Part shown: in pieces, positions 32,486-41,579 of the stretch
How positions within the stretch are numbered: the stretch's first letter is position 1
How the letters are laid out: every line of letters begins with the position of its first letter
Assembly (NCBI RefSeq): GCF_020010905.1
Contig: NZ_JAGJBY010000001.1
Coordinates: 1,322,001-1,386,000, forward strand
Length of the DNA stretch: 64,000 nucleotides
Source of the DNA: Streptomyces acidiscabies
GTDB taxonomy: Bacteria > Actinomycetota > Actinomycetes > Streptomycetales > Streptomycetaceae
Reading direction: 5' to 3'
Made by a program: the position numbers and the translations under genes
The notes under the pieces: generated by a model
Seen by the model: the letters and a program-made list of their open reading frames with translations, nothing else
Told to the model about the DNA's origin: nothing
The model's database searches: none

Positions 32486-33492
32486 ACACCCGGAACGCCC
32501 TCCACCCCACCCGAGACACCATCCGTACGACCGGCAAGAGCGGCATGATCCTCACCGTCACCCCCAACCCGTCCCTCGACCGCACCTACGAGGTCCCCTC
32601 CCTCGACCGGGGCGAGGTCATCCGCGCCACCGGCGAACGCATGGACCCCGGCGGCAAGGGCGTCAACGTGTCGCGCGCGGTCGCGGCGGCGGGACGCCGT
32701 ACGGTCGCGGTCCTGCCCCTCGGCGGCGCCCCCGGCGCCCTCGTCGCGGACCTCCTCGACGCACAGGGCATCGAGGTCGCCCCCGTCCCCGTCGCCGGCG
32801 CGACCCGCTCCAACATCGCGCTCGCGGAGTCGGACGGCGTCCTCACGAAGATCAACGCGCCCGGCCCCGAACTCTCGCCCGCCGAACAGGAACTCCTCCT
32901 GGAGACGGTCCGCGAGCACTCGGCCCACGCGGACTGGATCGCCTGCTGCGGCAGCCTCCCGAGGGGCCTGTCCCCGTCCTGGTACGCCGAGCTGGTCACC
33001 CGGGCCCACGAGGCGGGCGTCCGCATCGCCCTGGACACCTCCGGCCCGGCGCTCCTGGAGGCCCTGCGCGCGGGCCCGGACGTGGTCAAGCCGAACGCGG
33101 AGGAACTGTCGGAGGCGGTGGGCCGCCCCCTGCGGACGATCGGCGACGCCCTCAAGGCGGCGGAACAACTCCGCGACATGGGCGCCCGAGCGGTCCTGGC
33201 CAGCCTGGGCGCCGACGGCCAGCTCCTGCTGGACGCGACGGGCACGTACCACGCGACGGCCCAGGTCACGTCGGTCCGCAGCAACGTAGGCGCGGGCGAC
33301 TCCTCCCTGGCCGGCTTCCTGATCGCGGGCGGCACCGGCCCGGCCGCCCTCGCCTCGGCGGTGGCCCACGGCGCGGCAGCCGTCCAGCTCCCGGGCAGCG
33401 TCATGCCGACGCCGTCCGACCTGAACCCCACAGCGGTGACCTTGACGTCGACGGTCCCGGTGGACCGCGAACTGAGAGAGCCGACGTCATGA
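32482..33492 (+). CDS. fruK: 1-phosphofructokinase
   Basis: 336 aa from the ATG overlapping the fruR stop, or 315 aa from an ATG at 32545 that begins the family-standard MILTVTPNPSLDRTY; the second fits the family length (about 310), the first fits coupling. PfkB fold: ERMDPGGKGVNVSRAVAAAG, WIACCGSLPRGLSPSWYAEL, DVVKPNAEELSEAVGRPLRT, and the catalytic SNVGAGDSSLAGFLIAGG with the base Asp. It phosphorylates fructose 1-phosphate to the 1,6-bisphosphate, downstream of the PTS permease encoded next. Confidence 0.94.
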   Translation: MNTRNALHPTRDTIRTTGKSGMILTVTPNPSLDRTYEVPSLDRGEVIRATGERMDPGGKGVNVSRAVAAAGRRTVAVLPLGGAPGALVADLLDAQGIEVAPVPVAGATRSNIALAESDGVLTKINAPGPELSPAEQELLLETVREHSAHADWIACCGSLPRGLSPSWYAELVTRAHEAGVRIALDTSGPALLEALRAGPDVVKPNAEELSEAVGRPLRTIGDALKAAEQLRDMGARAVLASLGADGQLLLDATGTYHATAQVTSVRSNVGAGDSSLAGFLIAGGTGPAALASAVAHGAAAVQLPGSVMPTPSDLNPTAVTLTSTVPVDRELREPTS

Positions 33493-33622
33493 GGCCGGTA
33501 CGCCTCCCCCTCGATCACCTCGCCCCCACGCGGCAGAGCCCGTCGTTAACCGCGGCCCTCGCCACCCCCGTCCCCGACTCCACCCCCGCCCCACTGGCGA
33601 TACGCGTGCGAAGGAGCCCGCG

Positions 33623-35641
33623 ATGAGCGACATGATCACCGCGGACCTGGTCGACCTCGACCTGTCCGCCGAGAACAAGGAAGCGGCGGCGCGATCTCTC
33701 GCCGTCCGCATGGTGACCCAGGGCCGCGTGACCGACCTGGACGGCTTCCTCGCGGACGTCGCCGCGCGGGAGGCGCAGATGCCGACCGGCCTGGACGGCG
33801 GCATCGGCATCCCGCACTGCCGCAGCGCCCACGTCACGGAACCCACGCTGGCCTTCGGCCGGGCCACCCCCGGCATCGACTTCGGCGCCCCCGACGGCCC
33901 CGCCGACCTGATCTTCCTGATCGCCGCCCCGGCGGGCGCGGACGACGCCCACCTCACGATCCTCTCCGCGCTGGCCCGCCAGCTGATGAACACGGAGTTC
34001 ACGGACGCGCTGCGCGCGGTCGCGGACCCGGAGACGGCGGCGGCCCTGATCCGCGGCGACCGGTCCCCGCAGGACCTGGCCGTCGCCGAAGACTCCGCTG
34101 CGGCACCGGTGGCGGCCTCCACCGGTGCCGCAGCGGCAGAACCCGCCGCGCCCTTCCGCATCGTCGCCGTCACCTCCTGCCCCACCGGCATCGCCCACAC
34201 GTACATGGCCGCCGAGTCCCTGGAGAACGCGGCCCGCGAGGCGGGCGTACAGCTCACCGTCGAGACGCAGGGCTCCGCCGGTTTCACCCGCCTCGACCCG
34301 CAGCTCATCGCGGACGCGGACGGCGTGATCTTCGCGCACGACGTTCCGGTCCGCGACAAGGACCGCTTCGCCGGCAAGCCGACGGTCGACGTCGGCGTGA
34401 AGGCCGGCATCAACCGCCCGTCGGAGCTGATCGCCGAGGTCAAGGACAAGGCGGCCAGGGGAGTGGTGACGACGGGCTCCGCGCCGACCCCGGTGGAGCG
34501 CGCGGGCGACTCCACGGAGGGCTACGGCACGAAGCTGCGCAAGTGGCTGATGTCCGGCGTGAGTTACATGGTCCCCTTCGTCGCGGCGGGCGGTCTCCTG
34601 ATCGCCCTCGGCTTCGCGATCGGCGGCTACAAGATCAACAAGGCGCCGTCGGTGATGGACCACTTCCTGTGGACCCAGGCCGACAGCTGGGCGGCGCTGC
34701 TGTTCCAGGTCGGCGCCGTCTCCTTCGGCTTCCTGGTCCCGGTCCTCGCGGGGTACATCGCGTACGGCATGGCGGACCGCCCCGGCCTCGTCCCCGGCTT
34801 CGTCGGCGGCATGATCGCCTCCACCATCAACGCCGGCTTCCTCGGCGGCCTCGCGGCGGGCCTCATCGCGGGCGGCGTGGTGATCGGCATCCAGAAGGTG
34901 AAGATCCCTACGGCGCTGCGCGGCATCATGCCGGTGGTGGTGATCCCGCTGATCTCCACGGCGATCGTCGGGTTCCTGATGTTCGTGGTGATCGGCAAGC
35001 CGATCGCGTCCGCGCAGAAGGGCATGACCGACTGGCTGAACGGCCTCACCGGCTCCAACGCGATCCTGCTCGGCGCGCTCCTCGGTCTGATGATGTGCTT
35101 CGACCTCGGCGGGCCGGTCAACAAGGTCGCGTACACCTTCGCCACGGCCGGCATCGCCGTCACCGACCCCAGCGACTCGGCGATGAAGGTCATGGCCGCG
35201 GTGATGGCCGCCGGCATGGTCCCGCCGCTGGCGATGGCCCTCGCGACGACGCTGCGCGCGAAGCTCTTCACGGAGACGGAGCGCGAGAACGGCAAGGCGG
35301 CGTGGGTACTGGGCGCGTCGTTCATCTCGGAGGGCGCGATCCCGTTCGCGGCGGCCGACCCCCTGCGCGTCATCCCCGCCTCGATGGTGGGCGGCGCGGC
35401 GACGGGCGCCCTGTCGATGGCCTTCGACGCGACACTCCGCGCCCCGCACGGAGGCATCTTCGTGGTCCCCCTGATCGGCAACCCCTTCCTCTACCTGATC
35501 GCCCTGGCGGCGGGCGTGGCCATCACCACCACCCTGGTGATCCTCCTGAAGGGCCTCCGCAAAGCGACCCCGACGGCCCCTCAGCCCGAGGAACCCCTCA
35601 CCCAGCCCACCACCGACCGCAAGCACCCGATAGCGGCGTAG
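33623..35641 (+). CDS. fruA: Fructose-specific PTS permease EIIABC
   Basis: 672 aa. Order: EIIA (1-145) with the phosphohistidine His65 in GIGIPHCRS; an Ala-rich linker; EIIB (about 175-275) with Cys186 in VAVTSCPTGIAHTYMAAESL; EIIC (about 300-650) with many membrane helices (GVSYMVPFVAAGGLLIALGF; PGFVGGMIASTINAGFLGGL). It imports fructose and phosphorylates it to fructose 1-phosphate, using HPr~P from general PTS proteins not in this window. ATG at 33623 with GAAGGAG upstream; 130 bases after fruK without a clear terminator, so probably one operon. Confidence 0.95.
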   Translation: MSDMITADLVDLDLSAENKEAAARSLAVRMVTQGRVTDLDGFLADVAAREAQMPTGLDGGIGIPHCRSAHVTEPTLAFGRATPGIDFGAPDGPADLIFLIAAPAGADDAHLTILSALARQLMNTEFTDALRAVADPETAAALIRGDRSPQDLAVAEDSAAAPVAASTGAAAAEPAAPFRIVAVTSCPTGIAHTYMAAESLENAAREAGVQLTVETQGSAGFTRLDPQLIADADGVIFAHDVPVRDKDRFAGKPTVDVGVKAGINRPSELIAEVKDKAARGVVTTGSAPTPVERAGDSTEGYGTKLRKWLMSGVSYMVPFVAAGGLLIALGFAIGGYKINKAPSVMDHFLWTQADSWAALLFQVGAVSFGFLVPVLAGYIAYGMADRPGLVPGFVGGMIASTINAGFLGGLAAGLIAGGVVIGIQKVKIPTALRGIMPVVVIPLISTAIVGFLMFVVIGKPIASAQKGMTDWLNGLTGSNAILLGALLGLMMCFDLGGPVNKVAYTFATAGIAVTDPSDSAMKVMAAVMAAGMVPPLAMALATTLRAKLFTETERENGKAAWVLGASFISEGAIPFAAADPLRVIPASMVGGAATGALSMAFDATLRAPHGGIFVVPLIGNPFLYLIALAAGVAITTTLVILLKGLRKATPTAPQPEEPLTQPTTDRKHPIAA

Positions 35642-35653
35642 CCCCACCCCACT

Positions 35654-35691
35654 CCTCGGCCGCGGCCCCCCGAATCGGGCCGCGGCCGAGG
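35654..35691 (+). terminator. Terminator of the fru operon
   Basis: 15-bp perfect stem CCTCGGCCGCGGCCC / GGGCCGCGGCCGAGG, 8-base loop, followed by CTTTTCC, 12 bases after the fruA stop. Confidence 0.8.
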
Positions 35692-35863
35692 CTTTTCCTG
35701 GCTCACCCGCGCCCGCCCGCGCCCCTTCGCACGCCCCCCGACCGCCCCACGCGCCCTTCACAACTCCCAAGCCCCACACGCGCATTCAATACCCCCCACG
35801 AGCCCTGCGAGATCCATCACGATCCGCCACAAAGGTAACGATTCGTGGTGTCTACTGGTTCCC

Positions 35864-36145
35864 ATGCCCGCGAACCTCACCCTCCCCCAACTGGCAGCGC
35901 TGACCACCCTCACCCTCGCGGCCCTGGCCTGGTTGACCGTCCTGACCCGCACCCTGCGCCGCCCCCGCCCGCACCAGCCGTACGGCCCCCTCCTGCGCAC
36001 CACCCCGCTGGTCCGCCGCCCCGACGGCCTCCCCGCGCTCCCACACCAACGCCGCACGGGCCCTGCCGTGGAATCGGCCCCCCTCACACCGGCGGAGGAG
36101 CACGCTTTCGCGACGCTGGTCCGCCGCCTGGCGGACGAGAGCTGA
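35864..36145 (+). CDS. Small single-pass membrane protein
   Basis: 93 aa. One hydrophobic helix at residues 7-27 (LPQLAALTTLTLAALAWLTV), then an Arg/Pro-rich region with YGPLLRTTPLVRRPDGLPAL and a helical end TPAEEHAFATLVRRLADES. Coding-like third positions and the position between fruA and DUF6227 support a real gene. ATG at 35864 has no strong ribosome site; the upstream AT-richer stretch (35815-35855) may be a promoter. Function unknown. Confidence 0.6.
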   Translation: MPANLTLPQLAALTTLTLAALAWLTVLTRTLRRPRPHQPYGPLLRTTPLVRRPDGLPALPHQRRTGPAVESAPLTPAEEHAFATLVRRLADES

Positions 36146-36352
36146 GGAGCGACGACCGTTGGGGAGCGGCGACCGCTGAAGGGCAACGACCACTGGGGAG
36201 CCCCACCTCGTGCACCACCCACCCACCGGCGCCCACGGCTTCCGCGCCCTGCCCGCCGGCGCCACGGCTTCGGCGCTGCCGGCCCGCCGCTCAGCGAGGC
36301 AAGCCACGCCCCCGCGCAATCCCTCCCGCTGCCACCCCAACCCCCAACACCG

Positions 36353-37099
36353 CTACGACAGTTGCGCGGCCCGCCGCTCCATCCCCGCCCGAGCCTCCTC
36401 CTCCGTCGCGTACACCTCACACATGTGCCGCCCGTCCGGCGTCACCGTGTGCTCCACCTCCCACAGCGACACCTCCTCGCCGTCGGCCAGCAGGAACGCG
36501 TGCTCGTACAGCGCGAACCCGATCCCCGCCCGTCCCGCCCGGCAGGGCCGCCCGAACGCCTGGGTGATCTCGTACGCCGACGCCGCGGAGACCCGCTCCA
36601 CCAACTCCCGCCCCGGCCGGTCGGAGTTCTCCGCCCGCCGCAGCAACCGCCGTACGTGATCGGCGGAATCCCCCCGCACGTACATGTGCCGAGGCACCGG
36701 CATGGCCGCCAGCTGCACGGACACCGGCAGCTCGAACTCCGGCGAGTCCAGGGGTAACGGCAGCCGCGAGGTCGCCTCCCGCAGCTCCTCCGGCTCGGCG
36801 TACACCTCGTGCTGCGACTCCCCGCCGGCCGTGATGTTGTGCACCAGCTCCCACAGCGTGAGCGCCGTACCGTCCGCGAGCAGCCACGTGTGCCGGTACG
36901 TCTCCCGGTGCAGCCCCGCGCTGTGGTGCGCGGAGTGCAGCGAACTGTCGTGCGCCAGCGCGCAGTCGAGCTGCCTCAGCACCTCGTCGGCGAGCTCGAA
37001 GGAGTTCAGGGCCCGCCCGAGGAGCCGCGCGAGGTGCTCCTCCGGAGACTCCGGCGACTCAAATGGTTCGTACGCCGCCATCTCGTACGGAACGCTCAA
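36353..37099 (-). CDS. DUF6227 family protein with two internal repeats
   Basis: 248 aa. A conserved streptomycete family of unknown role. Two related blocks: HTWLLADGTALTLWELVHNI with EVYAEPEEL (about 70-107), and HAFLLADGEEVSLWEVEHTV with CEVYATEEEA (about 198-238). Between them is a helical segment, SADHVRRLLRRAENSDRPGR. The first block is followed by a Leu/Pro linker. The start is a TTG at 37099 with GGGAG 5 bases upstream; an in-frame ATG lies six codons later. No membrane segment or catalytic motif. Alone on its strand between repeat region 37100-37971 and the small membrane protein gene. Confidence 0.85.
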   Translation of the reverse strand: MSVPYEMAAYEPFESPESPEEHLARLLGRALNSFELADEVLRQLDCALAHDSSLHSAHHSAGLHRETYRHTWLLADGTALTLWELVHNITAGGESQHEVYAEPEELREATSRLPLPLDSPEFELPVSVQLAAMPVPRHMYVRGDSADHVRRLLRRAENSDRPGRELVERVSAASAYEITQAFGRPCRAGRAGIGFALYEHAFLLADGEEVSLWEVEHTVTPDGRHMCEVYATEEEARAGMERRAAQLS

Positions 37100-37239
37100 G
37101 GTTTCTCCCGGCGTTGCTGCATGTCACCTTGTGGGTGCATACGGTAGCCCCTCACCCGGACACCACACCCGGCGAACGGCAAAACGTGTACCCAATAAAA
37201 CGCACCCCCACCCCAAGAAGTTCCCCCCACCCAGACAAA

Positions 37240-37300
37240 CCACGAAAACCCCACCCCACCCCCAACTCCCCACCCCACCCCCAACTCCCCACCCCACCCG
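37240..37300. repeat. Three short direct repeats CCAACTCCCCACCCCACCC
   Basis: About 19-base units of C-rich DNA in tandem, within the 872-base gene-free stretch 37100-37971. Slippage-prone; no gene seen. Confidence 0.6.
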
Positions 37301-37473
37301 CACGTACCACCCCTCAACCGGCCTTGCCCACCCCAAACCACCCACGACACCCTTGCCCGAGCAGACGACGGCCAACCCAACCGCCACAACTGAGCCCCAC
37401 CACCCCTCACCCGCCCGGCGGCCGACCGCGCCACACCCCACGGACCCGCACACGCCCCACCCCGCCCCCGCGC

Positions 37474-37770
37474 CTGCGGCCAGCCGCGCCACCCCCACGG
37501 ACCCGCACACGCTCCACCCTGCTCGCCTAGCTGCGGGCAGCCGCGCCACCCCTCACCGACCCGCACCCGCTCCACGCGCCCCGCGTAGCTGCGGCCAGCC
37601 GCGCCACCCCCACGGACCCGCACACGCTCCACCCTGCTCGCCTAGCTGCGGGCAGCCGCGCCACCCCTCACCGACCCGCACCCGCTCCACCCGGCCCCCG
37701 CAGCTGCGGGCAGTCGTGCCCCCCACGGACCCGCACCCGTTCCACTCGCCCCACCCAGCTGCGGGCAGTC
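37474..37770. repeat. Tandem array, six units of about 57 bp with a 115-bp higher-order repeat
   Basis: CTGCGG(G/C)CAG begins units at 37474, 37531, 37589, 37646, 37704 and 37759. Typical unit: CTGCGGGCAGCCGCGCCACC, then CCTCACCGACCCGCACCCGC and TCCAC. Units 1+2 and units 3+4 are identical to each other over about 100 bases, a recent duplication of a dimer. The last units change CAGCCGCGCC to CAGTCGTGCC. Confidence 0.8.
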
Positions 37771-37773
37771 GTG

Positions 37774-37803
37774 CCTCCCCCAGTGCCCGAAGGGCCTGGG
37801 AGG
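37774..37803. terminator. Hairpin at the edge of the 57-bp array
   Basis: CCTCCCCCAGTGCCC, loop GAA, GGGCCTGGGAGG: an imperfect stem of about 13 bp, followed by a second dyad GTGCC...GGCAC to 37821. Possibly a terminator for the minus-strand P1 peptidase gene that ends at 37972, or part of a dispersed streptomycete repeat. Confidence 0.4.
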
Positions 37804-37971
37804 TGCCCCCATGGGGCGGCACGGGTGGGCGCAGCGGCACCCCGCAAGCGCGGGTGAGCGCCAACGCCCCCACCCCAGCCCCCACCGAACCCGCACTCAC
37901 CCACTCACCGCCACCACCCACCCCCTTCCCACGCCCCGCACCTACGCCCGCACCCCGAACGCCCCCACCCC

Positions 37972-38994
37972 TCACCCGTACAACTCCCGATACGAAGGCC
38001 ACACACCCCCCACCCCCTCCACCGACTCCGCCGCCCGCGCAGCCCTAACGATCGCCCGAGTCACAGCATCCGCCCCCGCCTCCAACACCTCGTTCAACGC
38101 CAACGGATCCCCCTCATCCAGCGCCCGAGCCCCCGTGGCCAGCGCGAACACCGTGTCCCCGTCGTTCAGCAGATGCACAGGACGAACGGCCCGAGCGATC
38201 CCGTCATGGGAAACCCCCGCCAACTTCTGGGCCTGAGCCTTGGACAGAGCAAGGTCCGTGGCGACGACGGCCAGCGTCGTGTTGAGCGGCGGAGGGGCAT
38301 ACGCGGCAGCACACTCGGCCATCCGAACCCGCGCAGCCTCATGCACCCGAGCTTCGGGCAACTCCCCCCGCCCCAACACCAGTTCCCCGTACAACGCCCC
38401 AGTCCCAGGCTCCACAACGGACCCCGCCGCATTGAGCACGACCAACGCCCCCACCGTGCCCCCCGACGGCAACCGCACCCCAGCGGTCCCGACACCCCCC
38501 TTCAACACCCCGGCAACAGCCCCCGTACCAGCCCCGACACACCCCTCGACAACAGGCGCCCCCACCCCACTCACGGCGGCGGCCTCAACCGCGGCCCGCC
38601 CCATCCCCGCATCGGGCCGAGCCCGAAAATCCCCACCCCGCCCCAGATCAAACACACACGCGGCAGGCACAACAGGCACCACATGCCCCACCTCGGGCCC
38701 CACCCGAACCCCCCGCCCCCGCTCCTCCAGCCACCCCATCACCCCGGACGCGGAGTCAAGCCCATACGCGCTCCCCCCGGTAAGCACGACCGCCTCAACC
38801 CGCCGCACCACGTTCCGAGGATCGAGCGCATCGGTTTCCTTAGTCCCCGGCCCACCCCCACGCACATCAACAGCCCCCACAGCACCCCCCTCAGGCGCAA
38901 GCACAACAGTCGTCCCGGTCAACCACCCACCCCCGACCCGAGTGGCATGCCCAACCCGAATCCCAGCAACGTCAGTCAAAGCGTCAACTGTCAT
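37972..38994 (-). CDS. P1-family (DmpA/BapA-like) aminopeptidase
   Basis: 340 aa. P1 peptidases are autoprocessed N-terminal-nucleophile-fold aminopeptidases. Seen: opening DALTDVAGIRVGHATRVGGG, VEAVVLTGGSAYGLDSASGV (about 64-83), VGAGTGAVAGVLKGGVGTAG (about 148-167) and an ending LNDGDTVFALATGARALDEG. The processing site by eye is around the GGVGTA segment or the later GSVVEPG; uncertain. ATG at 38994. Cytoplasmic. Substrate unknown (N-terminal D- or beta-amino acids in relatives). Confidence 0.87.
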   Translation of the reverse strand: MTVDALTDVAGIRVGHATRVGGGWLTGTTVVLAPEGGAVGAVDVRGGGPGTKETDALDPRNVVRRVEAVVLTGGSAYGLDSASGVMGWLEERGRGVRVGPEVGHVVPVVPAACVFDLGRGGDFRARPDAGMGRAAVEAAAVSGVGAPVVEGCVGAGTGAVAGVLKGGVGTAGVRLPSGGTVGALVVLNAAGSVVEPGTGALYGELVLGRGELPEARVHEAARVRMAECAAAYAPPPLNTTLAVVATDLALSKAQAQKLAGVSHDGIARAVRPVHLLNDGDTVFALATGARALDEGDPLALNEVLEAGADAVTRAIVRAARAAESVEGVGGVWPSYRELYG

Positions 38995-39097
38995 AAGCCC
39001 AGTCTCCCTTCACCCGTCCCCACCCCACACACCACAACAGCCCCTCTTCCTCCCGCCCCACCTCCTGCGCCTACCCCCACAGCCGCAACCACGAGCC

Positions 39098-39304
39098 TCC
39101 ACCCCCCAGGCACGGCGGGAGCCCCACAATCGGCGAGCCCACCCCCACCGCCCCCGCACGGCAGGAGCCCCGCAACCAGCGAGCCCGCCCCGCCTGACCC
39201 GGACGGCGGGAGAGCCGTAATCGGCGGGCCCGCCCCTGCCTCCCCCCCCCCAAAAAAACGGCGGGTGAGCCGCCCCCGGCGGGCTGGCCTTGGCCTGTCC
39301 CGTA
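39098..39304. repeat. Second copy of the ~46-bp array, five units
   Basis: ACGGCGGG-type unit starts at 39112, 39158, 39203, 39258 and 39304 (spacing 46, 45, 55, 46), closely related to the array at 29912-30332 but more diverged. A 7-A run (39252-39258) interrupts one unit. The gap 38995-39527 holds no gene. Confidence 0.75.
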
Positions 39305-39514
39305 CGGCGGGTGGGCCGCAAACGGCGGGGAGCGGGGTGCCGGGGGTGCGGCGCAGCCCGTCGCTTACGAAGACAGCAGCCCACGGCTCGGTCTACCCCA
39401 CTGGCCAACACCGTCCGCGACGGGCTCGCCGCACCCCCGGCACCCCCGACCCACCCACAAACCTCCCGCGCGCCCGCAGGGCGACAGGCAGGACGCCGAG
39501 CCAACCCTCCCGGC
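39305..39514. repeat. Dispersed repeat of about 210 bp, copy 2
   Basis: Same orientation and same context as copy 1 at 30333-30543: 46-bp array on its left and the 3' end of a minus-strand gene on its right. About 13 mismatches including one 1-base gap. Confidence 0.8.
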
Positions 39515-39527
39515 ACCCCCAACCCCC

Positions 39528-40769
39528 TCAACCCACCACCCCCTCCCGCCCCACCATCCGCGAGGTCAGCACCGTCCCCACCACCACAGCAAGCCCCGCC
39601 ACCACCCCAGCCGCAAACACCCCCCACCGCCCCAGAACCGTGCAGCACAACACCAGCACCGCAGCCCCCGGCAACACCGCCTGCTGCACAAGCCCCACCT
39701 TGAAGTACCGAGAGTGCAACCCCCACACGGTCACCAGATACAGCGCAGTCGGCACAGTCACGGCCGCCGCTGCCGCCACAGCGGAAATATGCGCCTTCCC
39801 AACCGCCTCCTCCACCCCCACTTCGAGCCCCGCCCCGATCGCCGCGGCCGACGCGAAGACGAGGTAATGGCCGTACCCCCACAGAAACGCCTGCCAATTG
39901 GAGCGCAGACGCCCATGGACGGGCACCACGAAGTAGATCCACCACGCGGCGAACACGATCAGCAGCCCACCGCCGGCGATCGGCAGCAACTCGCCCAGCG
40001 CATCGTGCTCGTCGACCGCAGACTTCACCGCGACCGTCGCTGCCGCGATCGTCTCGCCCAGCACGATGATCGTGAACAGCCCGTACCGCTCGGCGATGTG
40101 ATGCGGATGCCACGAGGTCTGGAAGTCCCGCTCCGCGAACACCGGCACGCCCAGCTCGGCGACCACCATCACGAGGAACACCCACGTCCGCGCGCCCTCG
40201 GGGAACACGAGCAGCCCCAGCCACCCCACCTGGCACGCCAGCACCCCCAGGGCGTACCGCAGCGCCACGGCCCGCTCCGCGCCGGCCGTCGACGCTGCCG
40301 CCCTCAGCCACTGCGCGACCATCGCCAGCCGCATGATCAGGTACCCGAGCCACACGACCAGGAAGTCCCGCCCGTCGAAGGCCCGCGACACCCCCGCCGC
40401 CAGCACCAGCACGCCCGCGATCTGGACGAGCGTCACGACCCGGTACGGCACGTCGTCGTTGTCGTACGCGGAGGCGAACCACGAGAAGTTCATCCAGGCC
40501 CACCACACGGAGAAGAACACCATCGCGTAGTGCAGGACCCCCTGCCCCGCGTGTCCCTCCGCCACGGCGTGCACCAGCCCGACGCCCGCCTGCGCGACCG
40601 CCACCACGAAGCACAGGTCGAAGAACAGCTCCAGCGGCGAAGCCACCCGGTGCGCCTCGTCGCGCCCGCGCGCGGTGAGCCGCCGTACGGGCCGCCCCGC
40701 AAGAGGCGAGCCGGGGGAGACACCTGAGGGCCCGGAGGAAGCACCCGAAGGAGCTGAACTGGTCGTCAT
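39528..40769 (-). CDS. Low-temperature-requirement protein A (LtrA) family membrane protein
   Basis: 413 aa. The family signature VASPLELFFDLCFVVAVAQA occurs at about 42-61, followed by about eleven further hydrophobic helices and the conserved HHIAERYGLFTIIVLGETIA (about 213-232). Named from a Listeria cold-growth mutant; molecular function unknown. The N-terminal 30 residues are Ser/Gly/Pro-rich. ATG at 40769; longer readings upstream run through the divergent small gene and are not credible. Confidence 0.9.
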   Translation of the reverse strand: MTTSSAPSGASSGPSGVSPGSPLAGRPVRRLTARGRDEAHRVASPLELFFDLCFVVAVAQAGVGLVHAVAEGHAGQGVLHYAMVFFSVWWAWMNFSWFASAYDNDDVPYRVVTLVQIAGVLVLAAGVSRAFDGRDFLVVWLGYLIMRLAMVAQWLRAAASTAGAERAVALRYALGVLACQVGWLGLLVFPEGARTWVFLVMVVAELGVPVFAERDFQTSWHPHHIAERYGLFTIIVLGETIAAATVAVKSAVDEHDALGELLPIAGGGLLIVFAAWWIYFVVPVHGRLRSNWQAFLWGYGHYLVFASAAAIGAGLEVGVEEAVGKAHISAVAAAAAVTVPTALYLVTVWGLHSRYFKVGLVQQAVLPGAAVLVLCCTVLGRWGVFAAGVVAGLAVVVGTVLTSRMVGREGVVG

Positions 40770-40848
40770 GCCCACCAGCACAGCAGACCCCGCTTTCCCC
40801 CGCACGACAGACCCCCACCGTCTCCTCCGAGACCCGTACCCTGGAGGG

Positions 40849-41031
40849 ATGAGCACCCCCTCCGCCGCCGAACCCCGTGACCCGAAGGCCGCGCTGGTCT
40901 TCGACGACCCTCTGGACCGCCAGTCCTCGGACGACACGGACCGCGGCTGGGGCGAGTCCACCACGACGACCGGCGACGCGGCGGCCGACCTCAAGCGCTT
41001 CCTCGACGAGAAGCCGCCCCACCACATCTGA
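40849..41031 (+). CDS. Small conserved hydrophilic protein
   Basis: 60 aa: MSTPSAAEPRDPKAALVFDD, then DPLDRQSSDDTDRGWGE and a helical end DAAADLKRFLDEKPPHHI. GGAGGG is 3-8 bases upstream of the ATG. The gene is divergent from LtrA (79 bases) and convergent with mscL. Small acidic proteins of this form are conserved in Streptomyces by memory. Function unknown. Confidence 0.65.
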   Translation: MSTPSAAEPRDPKAALVFDDPLDRQSSDDTDRGWGESTTTTGDAAADLKRFLDEKPPHHI

Positions 41032-41102
41032 GACCCCACGGAAAAGCCGAACGGCCCCGCGGGCACGGCCGGACGCCGCCCGCAGGGCCGAGGGGAACGC
41101 GC

Positions 41103-41579
41103 CTACCGCCCGTCGTGCCCCGAACCGCGCTGGGCGACCAGAGCGTCCCGGATCTCCTTGAGGACCTCCAGCTCGGAGACCTCGATGACCTCCTGCGCGC
41201 CCTCCTTGGCCTTCTGCCGGGCGGTCTGCCGTGCCAGGTACTTCGACATCGGCAGCACCATCAGGAAGTACACGACCGCGGCCGTGATCACGAAGCTCAG
41301 TGTCGCCCCGAGCACCGACCCCCACTGGATGAGGACGCCGCTCTCCAGCGAGCCGTCGGCCGCCAGCTTGCACGGCTCCTTCAGACACGTGCTGTAGCTG
41401 TCCAGGTTCTTCGTGCCGATCGCACCCACCAGCGGGTTGATGACGCCCTTCACCACCGAGTTGACGATGTTCGTGAAGGCGGCGCCGATGACCACCGCGA
41501 CTGCCAGATCGACGACGTTGCCACGCGTCAGGAAGGCCTTGAAGCCGTCCCAGACACCGGCCCCCTTCTTCTCGCTCAC
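41103..41579 (-). CDS. mscL: Large-conductance mechanosensitive channel MscL
   Basis: 158 aa. N-terminal amphipathic helix then TM1 (FKAFLTRGNVVDLAVAVVIG, AFTNIVNSVVKGVINPLVGA), periplasmic loop with two Cys (YSTCLKEPCKLAADG), TM2 (SFVITAAVVYFLMVLPMSKY) and the cytoplasmic helical bundle EVSELEVLKEIRDALVAQ. It opens under membrane tension to release solutes during hypo-osmotic shock. GTG start at 41579, with GGAG 10 bases upstream; a GTG six codons earlier is the alternative. A lone gene upstream of a SAF-domain gene (reading the same way). Confidence 0.95.
   Translation of the reverse strand: MSEKKGAGVWDGFKAFLTRGNVVDLAVAVVIGAAFTNIVNSVVKGVINPLVGAIGTKNLDSYSTCLKEPCKLAADGSLESGVLIQWGSVLGATLSFVITAAVVYFLMVLPMSKYLARQTARQKAKEGAQEVIEVSELEVLKEIRDALVAQRGSGHDGR

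Noticed and set aside
33493..33622. Small gene or leader peptide between fruK and fruA
   Set aside because: The 130 bases are C-rich with no start plus ribosome site giving a plausible product.
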